Positions 1 through 8,885 are shown, numbered from the stretch's first letter. The stretch: DNA of 49,625 nt from Butyrivibrio sp. XPD2006 (GCF_000420865.1 NZ_ATVT01000021.1:1-49625); one strand, 5' to 3'. Program-made: numbers and translations. Notes: generated from the sequence alone by a model not told the origin.

Positions 1-71
<71 letters not shown>

Positions 72-240
72 AAATAAGTTAGTTCAATTCCAGCCAGAAC
101 TAAAACGTTAGCTTTTCGTTCTGTCCGTTATTACTTTTGGTTTGTTTCTTCTGAATAATTCTCTTAGAATTTTTCAGGGTTGCATTACTGTTTATTTGTC
201 AAGGTGCTTTGTTGTTGCTCTTGATTGCCGCAACTCATTT

Positions 241-269
241 AGAATATCACGTTGTGGAATCTTTGTCAA
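241..269 (-). promoter_or_regulatory. rRNA operon promoter P2 (proximal)
   Basis: On the minus strand a -35 box TTGACA (264-269) and a -10 box TATTCT (241-246) are separated by exactly 17 bp. The sequence just upstream (270-305) is rich in A-tracts, as in UP elements of rRNA promoters. Transcription would start near 234 and give a leader of roughly 160 nt before the 16S. Confidence 0.9.
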
Positions 270-352
270 CAACTTTTTTAAAGTTTTTTTGGAACTTTTT
301 TGGAAACGGCTTGTTTCCTAGGTTCCGTGCCCCTCTCAAACGGGCAAAAGTT

Positions 353-381
353 ATTATAGCAAAGCCAAATCTTAAATGCAA
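353..381 (-). promoter_or_regulatory. rRNA operon promoter P1 (distal)
   Basis: On the minus strand TTGCAT (376-381) and a perfect TATAAT (353-358) are separated by 17 bp, about 112 bp upstream of P2. Tandem promoters are common for rRNA operons. The rest of 75-560 holds the leader, these two promoters, an imperfect inverted repeat (482-514) and the tRNA-Ser terminator; no coding gene is credible there. Confidence 0.8.
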
Positions 382-481
382 CACCTTTTTTTGGAAATTT
401 TTATTAATCTTATTTACCACAAAATGTTGTACTTTAAAGAGCGGTTTCTTTCTATTTATAGTGGTCATATAAAACCACCCT

Positions 482-514
482 CAGGTTGATCTTCCAAAAA
501 GGAATGATCACCTG
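482..514. repeat. imperfect inverted repeat between tRNA-Ser and rRNA promoters
   Basis: Arms 482-495 and 501-514 pair over about 13 bp with two single-base bulges around an A5/T5 loop. There is no following T-tract on either strand, so it is not a typical terminator. Function unknown. Confidence 0.4.
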
Positions 515-528
515 CTCAAAACAGAAAT

Positions 529-556
529 AAAAAAGGAAGCCCTCACCGGACTTCCA
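529..556 (-). terminator. terminator downstream of tRNA-Ser
   Basis: On the minus strand a GGAAG/CTTCC stem (551-555 with 535-539) is followed directly by a T6 run. It ends the tRNA-Ser transcript, and possibly read-through from the fumarase genes. Confidence 0.75.
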
Positions 557-569
557 TTTCTTTGCTAAA

Positions 570-657
570 CGGAGAAAGCGGGATTTGAACCCGCGCGCCG
601 CGTAAACGACCTACACCCTTAGCAGGGGCGCCTCTTCAGCCACTTGAGTATTTCTCC
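570..657 (-). tRNA. tRNA-Ser(GCT)
   Basis: An 88-nt class II tRNA with a long variable arm. The acceptor GGAGAAA (651-657) pairs with TTTCTCC (571-577), the discriminator is G (570), the T-loop is GGTTCAAATCC, and the anticodon loop CTGCTAA gives anticodon GCT (serine AGC/AGU codons). The CCA end is not encoded. Confidence 0.97.
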
Positions 658-723
658 ATGCCTGAATCCCACTACCAATATGTGAGTTCAACTGCGTCCT
701 CTAATACATAAGACGCAAAAGTA

Positions 724-752
724 ATTATACAAAGACGTACTGCCTTTGTCAA
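724..752 (-). promoter_or_regulatory. tRNA-Ser promoter, perfect sigma-A consensus
   Basis: TTGACA (747-752) and TATAAT (724-729) on the minus strand with a 17-bp spacer, 67 nt upstream of the tRNA. It starts 12 nt past the fumB stop codon, and no terminator lies between them. Confidence 0.93.
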
Positions 753-763
753 TTGTTTTATTC

Positions 764-1315
764 TTATTTCTTCCTGTAAGCCGCACCTGCAGTCTCATAG
801 AGATTGTTTCCATTGGAGTCTATAACTACTATTGCAGGAAATCTCTCAACAGTAAGCTTGCGTATCGCCTCTGTCCCCAGATCATCATATGCGATCACTT
901 CGGAAGATGTAATTGCCTTTGATAATAAAGCTCCGGCTCCGCCAATAGCAGCAAAGTATACAGCGCCGTTCCTTACCATGGCATCTATCACTTCCTTACT
1001 TCTCTTTCCCTTGCCTATCATTCCGCCAAGCCCAAGGTCAAGAAGCTTTGGCGCATACTTATCCATACGGCTTGCAGTTGTGGGACCGGCAGATCCTATG
1101 GGCCTACCTTCCCTTGCAGGTGATGGCCCCATATAATATATGAGATTTCCTCTTATATCAAACGGAAGCTCCTTGTTATCAGACAAGGCTTCATCCATTC
1201 TCTTATGCGCTGCGTCTCTGGCAGTATATATGGTTCCGGTAATGTATACCATATCGCCGGCTTTCAGCTCTTTTGCCACCGACGGATCGATTGGAGCCTG
1301 TAATTCTCTGTCCAT
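764..1315 (-). CDS. fumB: class I fumarate hydratase, beta (C-terminal) subunit
   Basis: A 183-aa protein matching the C-terminal beta domain of class I (Fe-S) fumarase / L(+)-tartrate dehydratase. Diagnostic stretches are the YxGPSPA motif near residue 61, GPTTASRMD near 77, and KGxRS/GAVYFAAIGGAGAL near 102-131. It should pair with the alpha subunit encoded 61 nt upstream to interconvert fumarate and malate in the cytoplasm. Tartrate dehydratase has the same two-subunit architecture and cannot be excluded, but fumarase is the usual role in anaerobic Clostridia. It is the last gene of a minus-strand run, with the tRNA-Ser promoter just downstream. Confidence 0.93.
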   Translation of the reverse strand: MDRELQAPIDPSVAKELKAGDMVYITGTIYTARDAAHKRMDEALSDNKELPFDIRGNLIYYMGPSPAREGRPIGSAGPTTASRMDKYAPKLLDLGLGGMIGKGKRSKEVIDAMVRNGAVYFAAIGGAGALLSKAITSSEVIAYDDLGTEAIRKLTVERFPAIVVIDSNGNNLYETAGAAYRKK

Positions 1316-1376
1316 TTTTAAATCCCCTTAAAACAACATGTTCTTTCTTTTATAGAAGAATCTCATTTAAAACACT

Positions 1377-2219
1377 TTAGATCGTTGCGAAAGCATGCCT
1401 GTTAACATGGCAGCATATATTTACCGCCACAGGAAGTCCTGCGATATGAGTTGCATAGGTGTTGATATTTACCGCAAGAGCGGTTATCCTTCCTCCGAGT
1501 CCGGCAGGACCGATTCCACTGGCATTTATCCTGTCAAGAACCTCTTTTTCCATATCGGCAATATATGGTATATCCGAGTGCTCTCCCGCTTTTCTGGTGA
1601 GAGCCTGCTTGGCCATGATTGCGCACTTCTCAAAAGTACCGCCTATACCGACTCCGACCACCATAGGCGGACATGCATTGGGACCCGCGTCCATAACAGC
1701 CTGAACTATGGCGTTCTTGACGCCCTCTTCCCCATCGGCAGGCTTGAGCATGAATACCCTGCTCATATTCTCACTTCCAAAGCCTTTGGGTGCGCAGGTT
1801 ATCTCAACCTTGTCCCCGGGCACTATCTCATAATGGATAATGGCAGGAGTGTTATCTCCGGTGTTCTTTCTTATAAGAGGATCCGATACAACGGATTTAC
1901 GAAGGAAGCCTTCAGTGTATCCTCTCCTTACACCTTCATTGATGGCATCGGTCAGGTCTCCGCCCACAAAGTGAACATCCTGTCCCACCTTCACAAACAG
2001 CACCGCCATTCCGGTATCCTGACAGATTGGTATCATGTCTTTTCCGGCAATATCCAGATTCTCCCGAAGCTGCCCAAAAATCTTCCTGCCAAGTTCGGAT
2101 TCCTCGGCTTCCTGCGCTTTTATAAGAGCATCTTCCATATCCTGAGAGAGGAAATGATTAGCATTTATGCAAAGCTCTTTAACTGTATCTGTAATCTGTG
2201 AAACCTGTATTTCCCGCAT
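1377..2219 (-). CDS. fumA: class I fumarate hydratase, alpha (N-terminal) subunit
   Basis: A 280-aa protein, the usual length for the split alpha subunit of Fe-S fumarase/tartrate dehydratase. Cysteines expected to hold the oxygen-sensitive [4Fe-4S] cluster are visible at about C66 (in CQDTG), C183 (in NACPP) and C269/C270 near the C-terminus. With the beta subunit it hydrates fumarate to malate. The gene lies 12 nt downstream of the HIT gene and is probably co-transcribed with it. The SUF machinery elsewhere in this window could supply its cluster (inference). Confidence 0.93.
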   Translation of the reverse strand: MREIQVSQITDTVKELCINANHFLSQDMEDALIKAQEAEESELGRKIFGQLRENLDIAGKDMIPICQDTGMAVLFVKVGQDVHFVGGDLTDAINEGVRRGYTEGFLRKSVVSDPLIRKNTGDNTPAIIHYEIVPGDKVEITCAPKGFGSENMSRVFMLKPADGEEGVKNAIVQAVMDAGPNACPPMVVGVGIGGTFEKCAIMAKQALTRKAGEHSDIPYIADMEKEVLDRINASGIGPAGLGGRITALAVNINTYATHIAGLPVAVNICCHVNRHAFATI

Positions 2220-2231
2220 ATCTTCTCCTGA

Positions 2232-2639
2232 TCAAGCTCCCACAATAGTATCCTTAATTGCTGCAAGCTCCTCAGCTGAAGGGCTGGTTGGCTTCCATAA
2301 AATATGCTGTCCGTCATCCTTGTATCTTGGAATAATATGAAGATGGAAGTGCATAACTGTCTGTCCTGCAGTCTCCCCGTTATTCTGTACGAGGTTAAGG
2401 CCATCGCAGGAAAGCTTATCTTTCATTGTTCCGGCCACCTTCTTGGCAACCTTGGCCGCATCCGCAAGTACATCCTCAGGTATCTCAAAAAGATCCGCAT
2501 AGTGGTTCTTGGGAAGTACCAGCGCGTGTCCCTTGGTTGCAGGGCCCAGATCAAGTATTACCCTGAAGGAATCATCCTCATATATAGTATTCGACGGGAT
2601 CTCTCCCGCTGCAATTTTACAAAAGATACAGTTTTCCAT
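2232..2639 (-). CDS. HIT family nucleotide-binding protein (HinT type)
   Basis: A 135-aa histidine-triad protein. The signature H-x-H-x-H is at residues 97-101 (HFHLHII). The N-terminal CIFCKIAAGEIPS has the C4/C7 pair common in the HinT branch. Members hydrolyse nucleoside phosphoramidates or adenylates. The start codon shares its A with the rhomboid stop (TAATG), so the two are translationally coupled. The cellular substrate cannot be read from the sequence. Confidence 0.93.
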   Translation of the reverse strand: MENCIFCKIAAGEIPSNTIYEDDSFRVILDLGPATKGHALVLPKNHYADLFEIPEDVLADAAKVAKKVAGTMKDKLSCDGLNLVQNNGETAGQTVMHFHLHIIPRYKDDGQHILWKPTSPSAEELAAIKDTIVGA

Positions 2640-3286
2640 TAAGCAAGTCCCTCCATATTCTTATTGTTTTTTAACATAATAATATTGATAACACCCAAAA
2701 CAGCCCCGGTAGCAAAGCCTCCGGTGTGAGCTGCGATGTTTGCACCTCTTTGGAAAAAGCAGGCCTCGATAACGAAAATCCCAAGAAGGATCAGCCTGAT
2801 CATCAGATTCCTGCTCCTGACAAAGGTCTTTCTGTTAACCAGAATCCATACGACCACAAAGCCAACCAGCCCCATAATGGCGCCGCTTGCCCCAACCGAG
2901 ACCCAGCTCAGTCCGTTTTTGATTTCATAAGCCATGGATATCATGTTGCCAAAAAGTCCCGACAACACATAAAGGAAAAAGTAGAACGCATGCCCCGTGT
3001 AATTCTCAACAATGGCACCACCCAGAACAAGCATGAGCATGTTGTTGATAAGGTGCTGAAGATCAGCGTGTAAGAACATAGCTGCAAAGAGCCTGTAATA
3101 CTGGCCGTCACGTAGGACAACTTCAGTTATCATGGCTCCTTTTTCGTACATCCATCCAAACGCCAGATTGCTCAGCACAAAGATGACCACGTTAATGGCC
3201 AGCAATGCGAGAGTAATATAAGAGCGCTTGTAGATCTGCTCCTGTCTTTGCCAATAGTCCCCTTCGGAGACGTATGTATCCTGCAT
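2639..3286 (-). CDS. rhomboid-family intramembrane serine protease
   Basis: A 215-aa membrane protein with about six hydrophobic segments. It has the catalytic serine in GASG (S134), the catalytic histidine in AHTGGF (H187), and the conserved H-x(3)-H-x(3)-N stretch in the segment at residues 73-82. Rhomboids cleave membrane proteins within the bilayer; the substrate here is unknown. The gene lies 16 nt after the flavodoxin-like gene and overlaps the HIT start by 1 nt. Confidence 0.92.
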   Translation of the reverse strand: MQDTYVSEGDYWQRQEQIYKRSYITLALLAINVVIFVLSNLAFGWMYEKGAMITEVVLRDGQYYRLFAAMFLHADLQHLINNMLMLVLGGAIVENYTGHAFYFFLYVLSGLFGNMISMAYEIKNGLSWVSVGASGAIMGLVGFVVVWILVNRKTFVRSRNLMIRLILLGIFVIEACFFQRGANIAAHTGGFATGAVLGVINIIMLKNNKNMEGLA

Positions 3287-3302
3287 CTAAATCTTCCCCA
3301 AC

Positions 3303-4310
3303 TTAATCTGCCATAAGATCAAAGAACTGGTCCATGCTCCTAAGAAGCTTGAAATCACCCTTCATCTTGATGTTTCCTGCCATGAAGGCTCTCTGGAAGC
3401 TAAGTCTTCCGCCAAGGATATCCTCAAATGTTCTCTGATCGGAAGTAAGTACAACGTCTGCGCCCTCCTCGTCCCCGGCGCGACATTCACACTTACTGTT
3501 ATCTACATCTATTATGATAGGTTTTAACTTGCTGTTATCGGAAAAGTTAATCTTATACTTAGCCGCAACTCCTGCAACAGGAGTGAATTTCTTGTTCAGG
3601 GTCTTAACATACTCCTCGGAACTTCCAAGGCTGTCTTCCTGTCCCATCTTGTCCCTGAATATGCTGGCAAGCTCCTGAAGGTCTTCTTTTTGCTTGCGAA
3701 CATACTTGTCATCCGAAGCATACTCTGAAAGCTGCTCGGATTCCTGAGGTGTGAGATCTATGCTCTTGGCAACACCGACCTTATTGATGACCGCCTGATT
3801 GCTCGCAGGGAAAACCGGCATTTTCTGGTTGATGGTCCTGTAGATATTCTCTGCCTTCTTATCTATTATCTTGGCATACTCAGAGCTGTTCTCAAGTTTA
3901 GTGGTGTCTGCTATATAACCGCACATTCCGTCGCACGGAAGTCCTCCCAGCATCTCCCACGCAGCCGCAAGGCTCATCATGCCCTCTCTCTCTCCGTGAG
4001 TCGTACTCATAACAACAGGCGCCATATAGATAGTCTTGATCTTATCCTTGTCGCCGTAGAGCCAGCAGGCATCAAGAAACTGCATCATATATCCGCCGAT
4101 CCCGTACCACTCAACTGTAGACGCCAGAATAATTCCGTCCGCATCCTTGAGGGTATTGGGCAGTGCTGTGATGCCATTTCTCTGTTCATAGAGATTGTAC
4201 TGCTGCACTTTTACATTCAGTTCCTGTAAAACCGCTGTGATCTGTGAGATAACGAAAAGCGTCGGATCATCGATGATCCCGCGTCCGCCGTAATAGATAT
4301 TTACCTTCAT
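3303..4310 (-). CDS. flavodoxin-like oxidoreductase with C-terminal SCP2 domain
   Basis: The first ~170 residues have a flavodoxin/NADPH-dependent FMN reductase fold: an N-terminal beta strand MKVNIYYGG, an ADGIILASTVEWYGIGG segment typical of FMN-binding reductases, and MSTTHGEREG. The last ~100 residues (from about 230) resemble an SCP2 sterol-carrier domain: KINFSD near its start, a strand-rich core, VLTSDQRTFEDILGG and FMAGNIKMKGD. The open frame extends to 4367, but that start would overlap the upstream gene. The ATG at 4310 has a strong GGAGGGG ribosome site, so 335 aa is preferred. Role unknown, presumably redox with a small hydrophobic ligand. Confidence 0.8.
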   Translation of the reverse strand: MKVNIYYGGRGIIDDPTLFVISQITAVLQELNVKVQQYNLYEQRNGITALPNTLKDADGIILASTVEWYGIGGYMMQFLDACWLYGDKDKIKTIYMAPVVMSTTHGEREGMMSLAAAWEMLGGLPCDGMCGYIADTTKLENSSEYAKIIDKKAENIYRTINQKMPVFPASNQAVINKVGVAKSIDLTPQESEQLSEYASDDKYVRKQKEDLQELASIFRDKMGQEDSLGSSEEYVKTLNKKFTPVAGVAAKYKINFSDNSKLKPIIIDVDNSKCECRAGDEEGADVVLTSDQRTFEDILGGRLSFQRAFMAGNIKMKGDFKLLRSMDQFFDLMAD

Positions 4311-4335
4311 GAACTCCCCTCCGCTAGTTAATCGT

Positions 4336-4344
4336 ATTATATCA
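4336..4344 (-). promoter_or_regulatory. extended -10 promoter candidate before the flavodoxin/SCP2 gene
   Basis: The minus strand reads TGATATAAT (TG extension plus perfect -10) 25 nt upstream of the 4310 start. No good -35 is present at 17 bp. It would allow this gene and its followers to be expressed separately from the Tad operon. Confidence 0.5.
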
Positions 4345-4357
4345 CACAATCTCCTAT

Positions 4358-5731
4358 TTATCTGCAATCAAAACAAACTCTGCCGAGCCTGATCTCGTCT
4401 CCTTCTTCGATATATGTCTTTTGCTGCGGAGCAAGTTTTAAACCGTTCCTGTATGATCCGTTTGTGGAGCCCAGATCGATGATAGCAATCCTGCCACCGT
4501 CATTTATAAATTTGCAGTGCATTCTTGATATGCTCATGTCTCCGAGAACCTTGTCAACACATCCTTCCATCTTTCCTACAGTCAGCGGAAGCCTGTCCAG
4601 TGCAATCCTGACAGTCTTGTCAAGATTTCTGCTAAAGAGTGCAATACCGTCGCTTTTCACCTCATCAAGCACAACCGTCTCTCCGCATTCAATTCTATTT
4701 CCGGCAAAAGAGCTTTCGGCTCTTACAGGACTTTGGTATGCATAGTCGTCATCGTATCCAAACCCGTCATCTTCATCGCCGCAATCGATCTGCTCGGGAT
4801 ACATCTCATCTTCATCAAGTTCACTTGTCTTTTTCGCTCTTTTTTCAACGTCCATCCCGGTTTTCCTAAGTTCCTTAAAGCCTCCCGCCATTGCCACAAC
4901 TCCGGTTATAACGGATACAAGCATTACGAGAATTGAAAGCATATTTTCCTCGCTCGATAGAACATAATTCATCCTTATATAAACCATTGCTCCAACCACG
5001 CAGAAGAACATCAGGGAAAAAAGAAGCTGAAGTTTTCCGCCAAGTCTCCTTCCGGCAGACTTTAGCCGGCCTCTTTCCTCTTCTTCCTCAAACTCGTCAT
5101 AAACATCGCTGTAATCTTCATCAGGTTCATTAAAATTCTCAGGCAGAGCTTCAACTCTCTTCTCTTCATAGCATCTGTCCCTGTTCTCAGTTGGAACTTC
5201 CCCCAAGGTTTTCTCTATGGTTTCGTAGGTAAAATCTCCCAAGGCTGCACTCTGCTCACAGAGCCTGTACGCAAGTTCCGTTGCCTGCTCATCCTTTTCA
5301 TCAACCAGCTCCAGAAGCTCCATTGTAAACTCCGAAAAGCTCTTTTGCTCATCAAAGAACGGACAGTAGATAAACCTGTAATCCCCGCTGGAAAGATCTG
5401 TGTATATGCTTCCGCAGTTAAAGACAACTCCCTCTTCACCCAGAAGAAACTCTGATAACCCCTCCAGAACTTCCTTTATATCACCAAGAAGCTTTTTTAG
5501 CTGATCTGCATTCATCTTATTTGAAGAAAATCTGTCCCTTATGGTCTGCATCGAATTTATCTCATAATAGAAATATTTCTCGCCGTTTATATTTCGCTCG
5601 GCACAAGGCACTAATCCCCTGATTCTTCCGCTCTGTGCAATCTTATACTGATATCTGCTCTCTTTCGCCGCGCTCTTGTCCTCAAAAACAAGATAGTTGT
5701 GTTTTAATTCTCTGTAATACTTGTACTCCAT
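4358..5731 (-). CDS. FHA-domain protein at the end of the Tad operon (DUF6382-like N-terminus)
   Basis: 457 aa. The N-terminal ~170 residues resemble the DUF6382 region found in clostridial FHA proteins (from memory). Two membrane segments follow at about 230-285. The C-terminal ~75 residues form a forkhead-associated domain with SRMH and GSTNGSYRNG, which binds phosphothreonine peptides. The true start is the ATG at 5731, whose A is shared with the preceding stop (TGATG); AGGAGA lies 7 nt upstream. It is co-translated with the TadE-like gene, suggesting phospho-dependent control or scaffolding of the pilus machine. No Ser/Thr kinase is in this window. Confidence 0.85.
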   Translation of the reverse strand: MEYKYYRELKHNYLVFEDKSAAKESRYQYKIAQSGRIRGLVPCAERNINGEKYFYYEINSMQTIRDRFSSNKMNADQLKKLLGDIKEVLEGLSEFLLGEEGVVFNCGSIYTDLSSGDYRFIYCPFFDEQKSFSEFTMELLELVDEKDEQATELAYRLCEQSAALGDFTYETIEKTLGEVPTENRDRCYEEKRVEALPENFNEPDEDYSDVYDEFEEEEERGRLKSAGRRLGGKLQLLFSLMFFCVVGAMVYIRMNYVLSSEENMLSILVMLVSVITGVVAMAGGFKELRKTGMDVEKRAKKTSELDEDEMYPEQIDCGDEDDGFGYDDDYAYQSPVRAESSFAGNRIECGETVVLDEVKSDGIALFSRNLDKTVRIALDRLPLTVGKMEGCVDKVLGDMSISRMHCKFINDGGRIAIIDLGSTNGSYRNGLKLAPQQKTYIEEGDEIRLGRVCFDCR

Positions 5732-6198
5732 CAATCTTCTCCTATGTTATCCATAATCTCTTTTCCTATATCACGCAGCCTTGTAAGCCTTCTGATGTGC
5801 TTAACGTACTCAAATCTTTCGGCTCTGCCGGCAGCCTCATATTCCCATCCGCTCTGTGGCTTAAGGAAATACCTGCCCATGGCTGAATGCTTTGCCTCAG
5901 AGTGTCCATGAACCCTTATCTTTTTTCCGTCGGCAGTGGTTTCAAATCCGGGAAAAGAGCTGCCGAAATATTTTTTACCTGCTACCAAAGACGCTTTGCT
6001 GCTCACATAATCAGCAGCCGATCCATACACTTCCTCATCGGCAATACTGGCTCTGAAAGCCAGAATATATGAGTCCTGTGAAAGAACACACCTTCCGTAG
6101 AGGTAGTATGAAAAGTAGATCAGCAGCGCAAAAACACAGATGATCATGGGCACAATAAAAGAGGCCTCCAGTGTCATGTAACCTTTAAACCTGCGCAA
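5731..6198 (-). CDS. TadE-like minor pseudopilin
   Basis: 155 aa, with the TadE signature at the N-terminus: a short basic stretch, then GYMTLEASFIVPMIICVFAL, a single membrane helix with the E+5-type glutamate. The rest is predicted outside the membrane. The start is a TTG at 6198 that overlaps the prepilin peptidase gene by 14 nt with a GGGGGTGATG ribosome site; an ATG seven codons later is a weaker alternative. It is a probable substrate of one of the two prepilin peptidases in the cluster. Confidence 0.82.
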   Translation of the reverse strand: MRRFKGYMTLEASFIVPMIICVFALLIYFSYYLYGRCVLSQDSYILAFRASIADEEVYGSAADYVSSKASLVAGKKYFGSSFPGFETTADGKKIRVHGHSEAKHSAMGRYFLKPQSGWEYEAAGRAERFEYVKHIRRLTRLRDIGKEIMDNIGED

Positions 6199-6616
6199 GC
6201 ATCATCACCCCCAGTCCAAAAGTCATGAACGGAACAAAGGGCATTCTGGCCTTTCTTCCGACTTTTTTAAATACCAGCAAAAATCCTGATACGATTCCGC
6301 AGGCAAAAATTCCCGCGATCATTCCCATAACAGTGATGTTTGACCCCAGTGCAGGCCCGGCAGCTATCAGCAAAAGCCCGTCTCCGTAGCCCACACCATG
6401 TCCGCTCACATAAGCAAGCAGCAGAAGGAATGCGCCGGGCATCAGAGACATAAGGATATCTGAAGCATCGAAACTGTTCCCGTATATACTCAGCGCCACC
6501 CTGGCAAAAGACATCCCGAGACACCCAAGTATTTCCCACAAAAGCACTTCTCTGCTCCTGATATCACCTATTGAAGAAATTATCATTATCAGCAAAACAC
6601 CTATTCCAAAAAACAC
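6185..6616 (-). CDS. A24 prepilin peptidase (second of two in the Tad cluster)
   Basis: 143 aa, all membrane, with the two catalytic aspartates of A24 aspartyl peptidases: D18 in SIGDIRSRE and the GxGD motif GYGDG near residue 78. It is the short TadV/CpaA type without the N-methyltransferase domain. It starts with GTG at 6616, with AAGGAG 6 nt upstream. It is embedded between two TadE-like genes, so it may be dedicated to them, while the peptidase at 13527 may serve the Flp pilin (inference). Confidence 0.87.
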   Translation of the reverse strand: MFFGIGVLLIMIISSIGDIRSREVLLWEILGCLGMSFARVALSIYGNSFDASDILMSLMPGAFLLLLAYVSGHGVGYGDGLLLIAAGPALGSNITVMGMIAGIFACGIVSGFLLVFKKVGRKARMPFVPFMTFGLGVMMLAQV

Positions 6617-6637
6617 ATTAAACTCCTTATTTTTACA

Positions 6638-7456
6638 TCATCCGCAGGAACTGCACGGTCTTCGCCCACCCACTTCAGAAATTGGTATCGTATAGATTTT
6701 TCTTTTTAGTCCCACGCAATTTATGCTGCTGTGGTACTTCTCACCGTATCCTGTGATAAAAACATTCCCGCCGCCGATATTTCCGCCACAGTACTCGCAG
6801 GCATAGTATTTCTTTCTATCGTTGTTTCGAAGATGAGAAAGATCCTCAAACTTTACGCTCTGCACCCTGAGGTGGAGATGCTCGCAGTCGACGCTTCTGT
6901 GATAGACCTCTCCGTGCTCAGTCACATAGACCATCTCCTCATCAAGGTCCTCAACTTCAAGACCTGATGAGATGTCGTATCCTGTCCATGCATGTCCGTA
7001 ATATCTTGACTCCACGCCAAATTCATCAAACCCTATCATTGAGATCATTGGGTGAACTTTGTAATCAACAACAAGGTCAATGATGTCATTCCCGAGCAGG
7101 ACCTTTGACTGAATAAAAGTCATGCCGTCAAAACCATCCGTTACGCAGCTCTTGTTTATGCCATCTCCCAGGTATTGCCTGACCTGTTCTCTGGCATAAA
7201 GGACGCCTGCTGCCCCGGCCAGTGTATCCAGACTACTTCGCCCTTCAGCAAAGAGACTCATCTCACCAAAACGCAGGTCAAATGCCATAAGGGACATCTC
7301 ACTTCCTGTCTGATGAAGAGCAGCCTCCATATCCGACTGCACCTTTACTATATTGAACATGGTCATTATGTTCACAAAGAAGAAAATAAACAGCGGCAGT
7401 GCTATAGACGCTTCCACAGTCATGGATCCCTGCAGCTTTTTCCTCCTACATCTCAT
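6638..7456 (-). CDS. TadE-like pseudopilin with duplicated cysteine-rich C-terminal motif
   Basis: 272 aa. The N-terminus has RRKKLQGSMTVEASIALPLF, a typical TadE/TadG basic stretch and helix. The C-terminal third (from about residue 183) contains two copies of a motif: V-(Y/F)-(V/I)-T-x-x-GE-x-YH-x-S-x-x-C, a leucine-rich spacer, then C-x-x-C-G. Such YHxxxC...CxxC units resemble small Ada-like zinc modules. The gene overlaps the end of the DUF5702 gene by 11 nt. Confidence 0.82.
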   Translation of the reverse strand: MRCRRKKLQGSMTVEASIALPLFIFFFVNIMTMFNIVKVQSDMEAALHQTGSEMSLMAFDLRFGEMSLFAEGRSSLDTLAGAAGVLYAREQVRQYLGDGINKSCVTDGFDGMTFIQSKVLLGNDIIDLVVDYKVHPMISMIGFDEFGVESRYYGHAWTGYDISSGLEVEDLDEEMVYVTEHGEVYHRSVDCEHLHLRVQSVKFEDLSHLRNNDRKKYYACEYCGGNIGGGNVFITGYGEKYHSSINCVGLKRKIYTIPISEVGGRRPCSSCG

Positions 7457-8885
7457 ATCCGTAAATCCTTTCTATCTTGCAGTCGTATCCGTACCTTGTT
7501 CTCACCTGAATCTCAGCGCAGAAAGTATCAAGACAGTGGTCGAGCTTAAACGCTGCATTTCCTGCAGTCTTTCGAACATCCATCTCAATTATGTCCGCAA
7601 GGCGAAGAGTCTTTGTCGGAAGATCCACCATAAAAAGTCTGGCTCTGACGTAATCCTCGTAATACATACCCTCACCCAGATCTCCTCCGTTCAGAAAGTC
7701 CCTGAAGGCAAACATGTTTTCAAGGCTGAGCCTCCATGTCGCATCGCTCTTAAAAAGAGGAACTCTCCCTCCGCTAAAGAGAATATTCAGATCCGAGACC
7801 GTCTCAGCAAAAGTCCAGGCAAAAAGAAGCGAGTACTTCACCAGTTCAGAGAGCTCCGGAATACAGAATATCGCCGTAACAACCCCTGCGATCAGCTCCG
7901 CTTCCGCACATTTTGCATCGCAACTGAACAGATAGAGCATATTTGAGGCCTCTCTCCAGAAAAGAAGGTTTTCAGCCATTCTCTCCAGATTTCCCCAGTC
8001 GCTGTGTTGTCCGTATATCATGTACTCAAGCTGATATTTCAAAAGAGATTTTTCAAGCTCCGCACCGTACCTTGAACACTTTTCGTAGTAATACTGCTCA
8101 AGAAGAAGCCTCTCTGCGGGAGAGATTTCTTCACCATCATTTAGCCCCGTTCCCTTATTAAGCTGCCTGTGAGACGCATATTGGTTAACATCCACCGTTG
8201 CTTTTGAGATTGTGGATTTATCCCTGATGGCAAGATTTAATGCCCCGATGCCTCTTTGTGAATTCACAATATCCGCAGGATTAGCAAGACTGGCCTCCTC
8301 CTCTTCACCGTATTCGTTAATGATCGGAGGAAGATCGATTGCATCGATAGCTTCCTGATTCTCTGCGGCCATAGCCCCCACATCCGTAGTATCGAGAGCA
8401 TTTTCCTGAATCAGCCTTGCATTGTTCTCAACATCGGCAAGCAGTCCTTCAACAGGCTCAGCTCCCATATAGGAAATTATCTGCCTGTTCAGTACCGCTC
8501 CTTTGTTGTCCAGTGCAAAAGAGCTTCCGGTAATACTTACGTCTCCGCAGTACATAGAAAAAATAGTCTGATTGTTGGTCACTCTGCTCACGGCTGTCCT
8601 GCTGAAATTCTTCTGGGCATAGTATCGCAAGTGCTCCTGAGTATTGATTATTGAAGGATTCTCACCGCCATAAGAGGTGTCCACCATAAGAAGCCCGTAC
8701 TGTTCATACAGGGCGCGACTGTACTCGGCAAGCACCGAGTTCATCGAAATATCCGCCACACATTCTGTCTTCATTTTTACTGCCCCTATCCTGGCCCCTT
8801 GAAAAAGGACCAGGATGAGTGAGAGTATTATCGTTATGGACAGCGACAGATATACTGTCACATAACCCTTAGTTCGTGATAACAC
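7446..8885 (-). CDS. DUF5702 protein, TadG-like pilus component
   Basis: The protein starts with a short basic segment, then TKGYVTVYLSLSITIILSLI, a single N-terminal membrane helix like TadG. A large external region of about 440 residues follows, rich in helices. The longest frame reaches 8972 inside the flp gene. A GTG at 8885 has AGGAG 4 nt upstream and gives the expected short N-terminus (479 aa), so it is preferred. It overlaps flp by 17 nt. The DUF5702 assignment is from memory of similar clostridial Tad clusters. Confidence 0.8.
   Translation of the reverse strand: MLSRTKGYVTVYLSLSITIILSLILVLFQGARIGAVKMKTECVADISMNSVLAEYSRALYEQYGLLMVDTSYGGENPSIINTQEHLRYYAQKNFSRTAVSRVTNNQTIFSMYCGDVSITGSSFALDNKGAVLNRQIISYMGAEPVEGLLADVENNARLIQENALDTTDVGAMAAENQEAIDAIDLPPIINEYGEEEEASLANPADIVNSQRGIGALNLAIRDKSTISKATVDVNQYASHRQLNKGTGLNDGEEISPAERLLLEQYYYEKCSRYGAELEKSLLKYQLEYMIYGQHSDWGNLERMAENLLFWREASNMLYLFSCDAKCAEAELIAGVVTAIFCIPELSELVKYSLLFAWTFAETVSDLNILFSGGRVPLFKSDATWRLSLENMFAFRDFLNGGDLGEGMYYEDYVRARLFMVDLPTKTLRLADIIEMDVRKTAGNAAFKLDHCLDTFCAEIQVRTRYGYDCKIERIYGYEM

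Noticed and set aside
197..202. Extra TTGACA in the rRNA leader
   Set aside because: No acceptable -10 box lies 16-18 bp downstream, so it is not called as a third promoter.
1395..2201. 268-aa open frame on the plus strand
   Set aside because: It is an exact shadow of fumA, which has full family motifs; the plus-strand translation resembles nothing and has no ribosome site.
7353..7946. 197-aa plus-strand open frame in the Tad cluster
   Set aside because: Shadow of the TadE-like and DUF5702 genes; Ser/Lys-rich translation typical of antisense frames.
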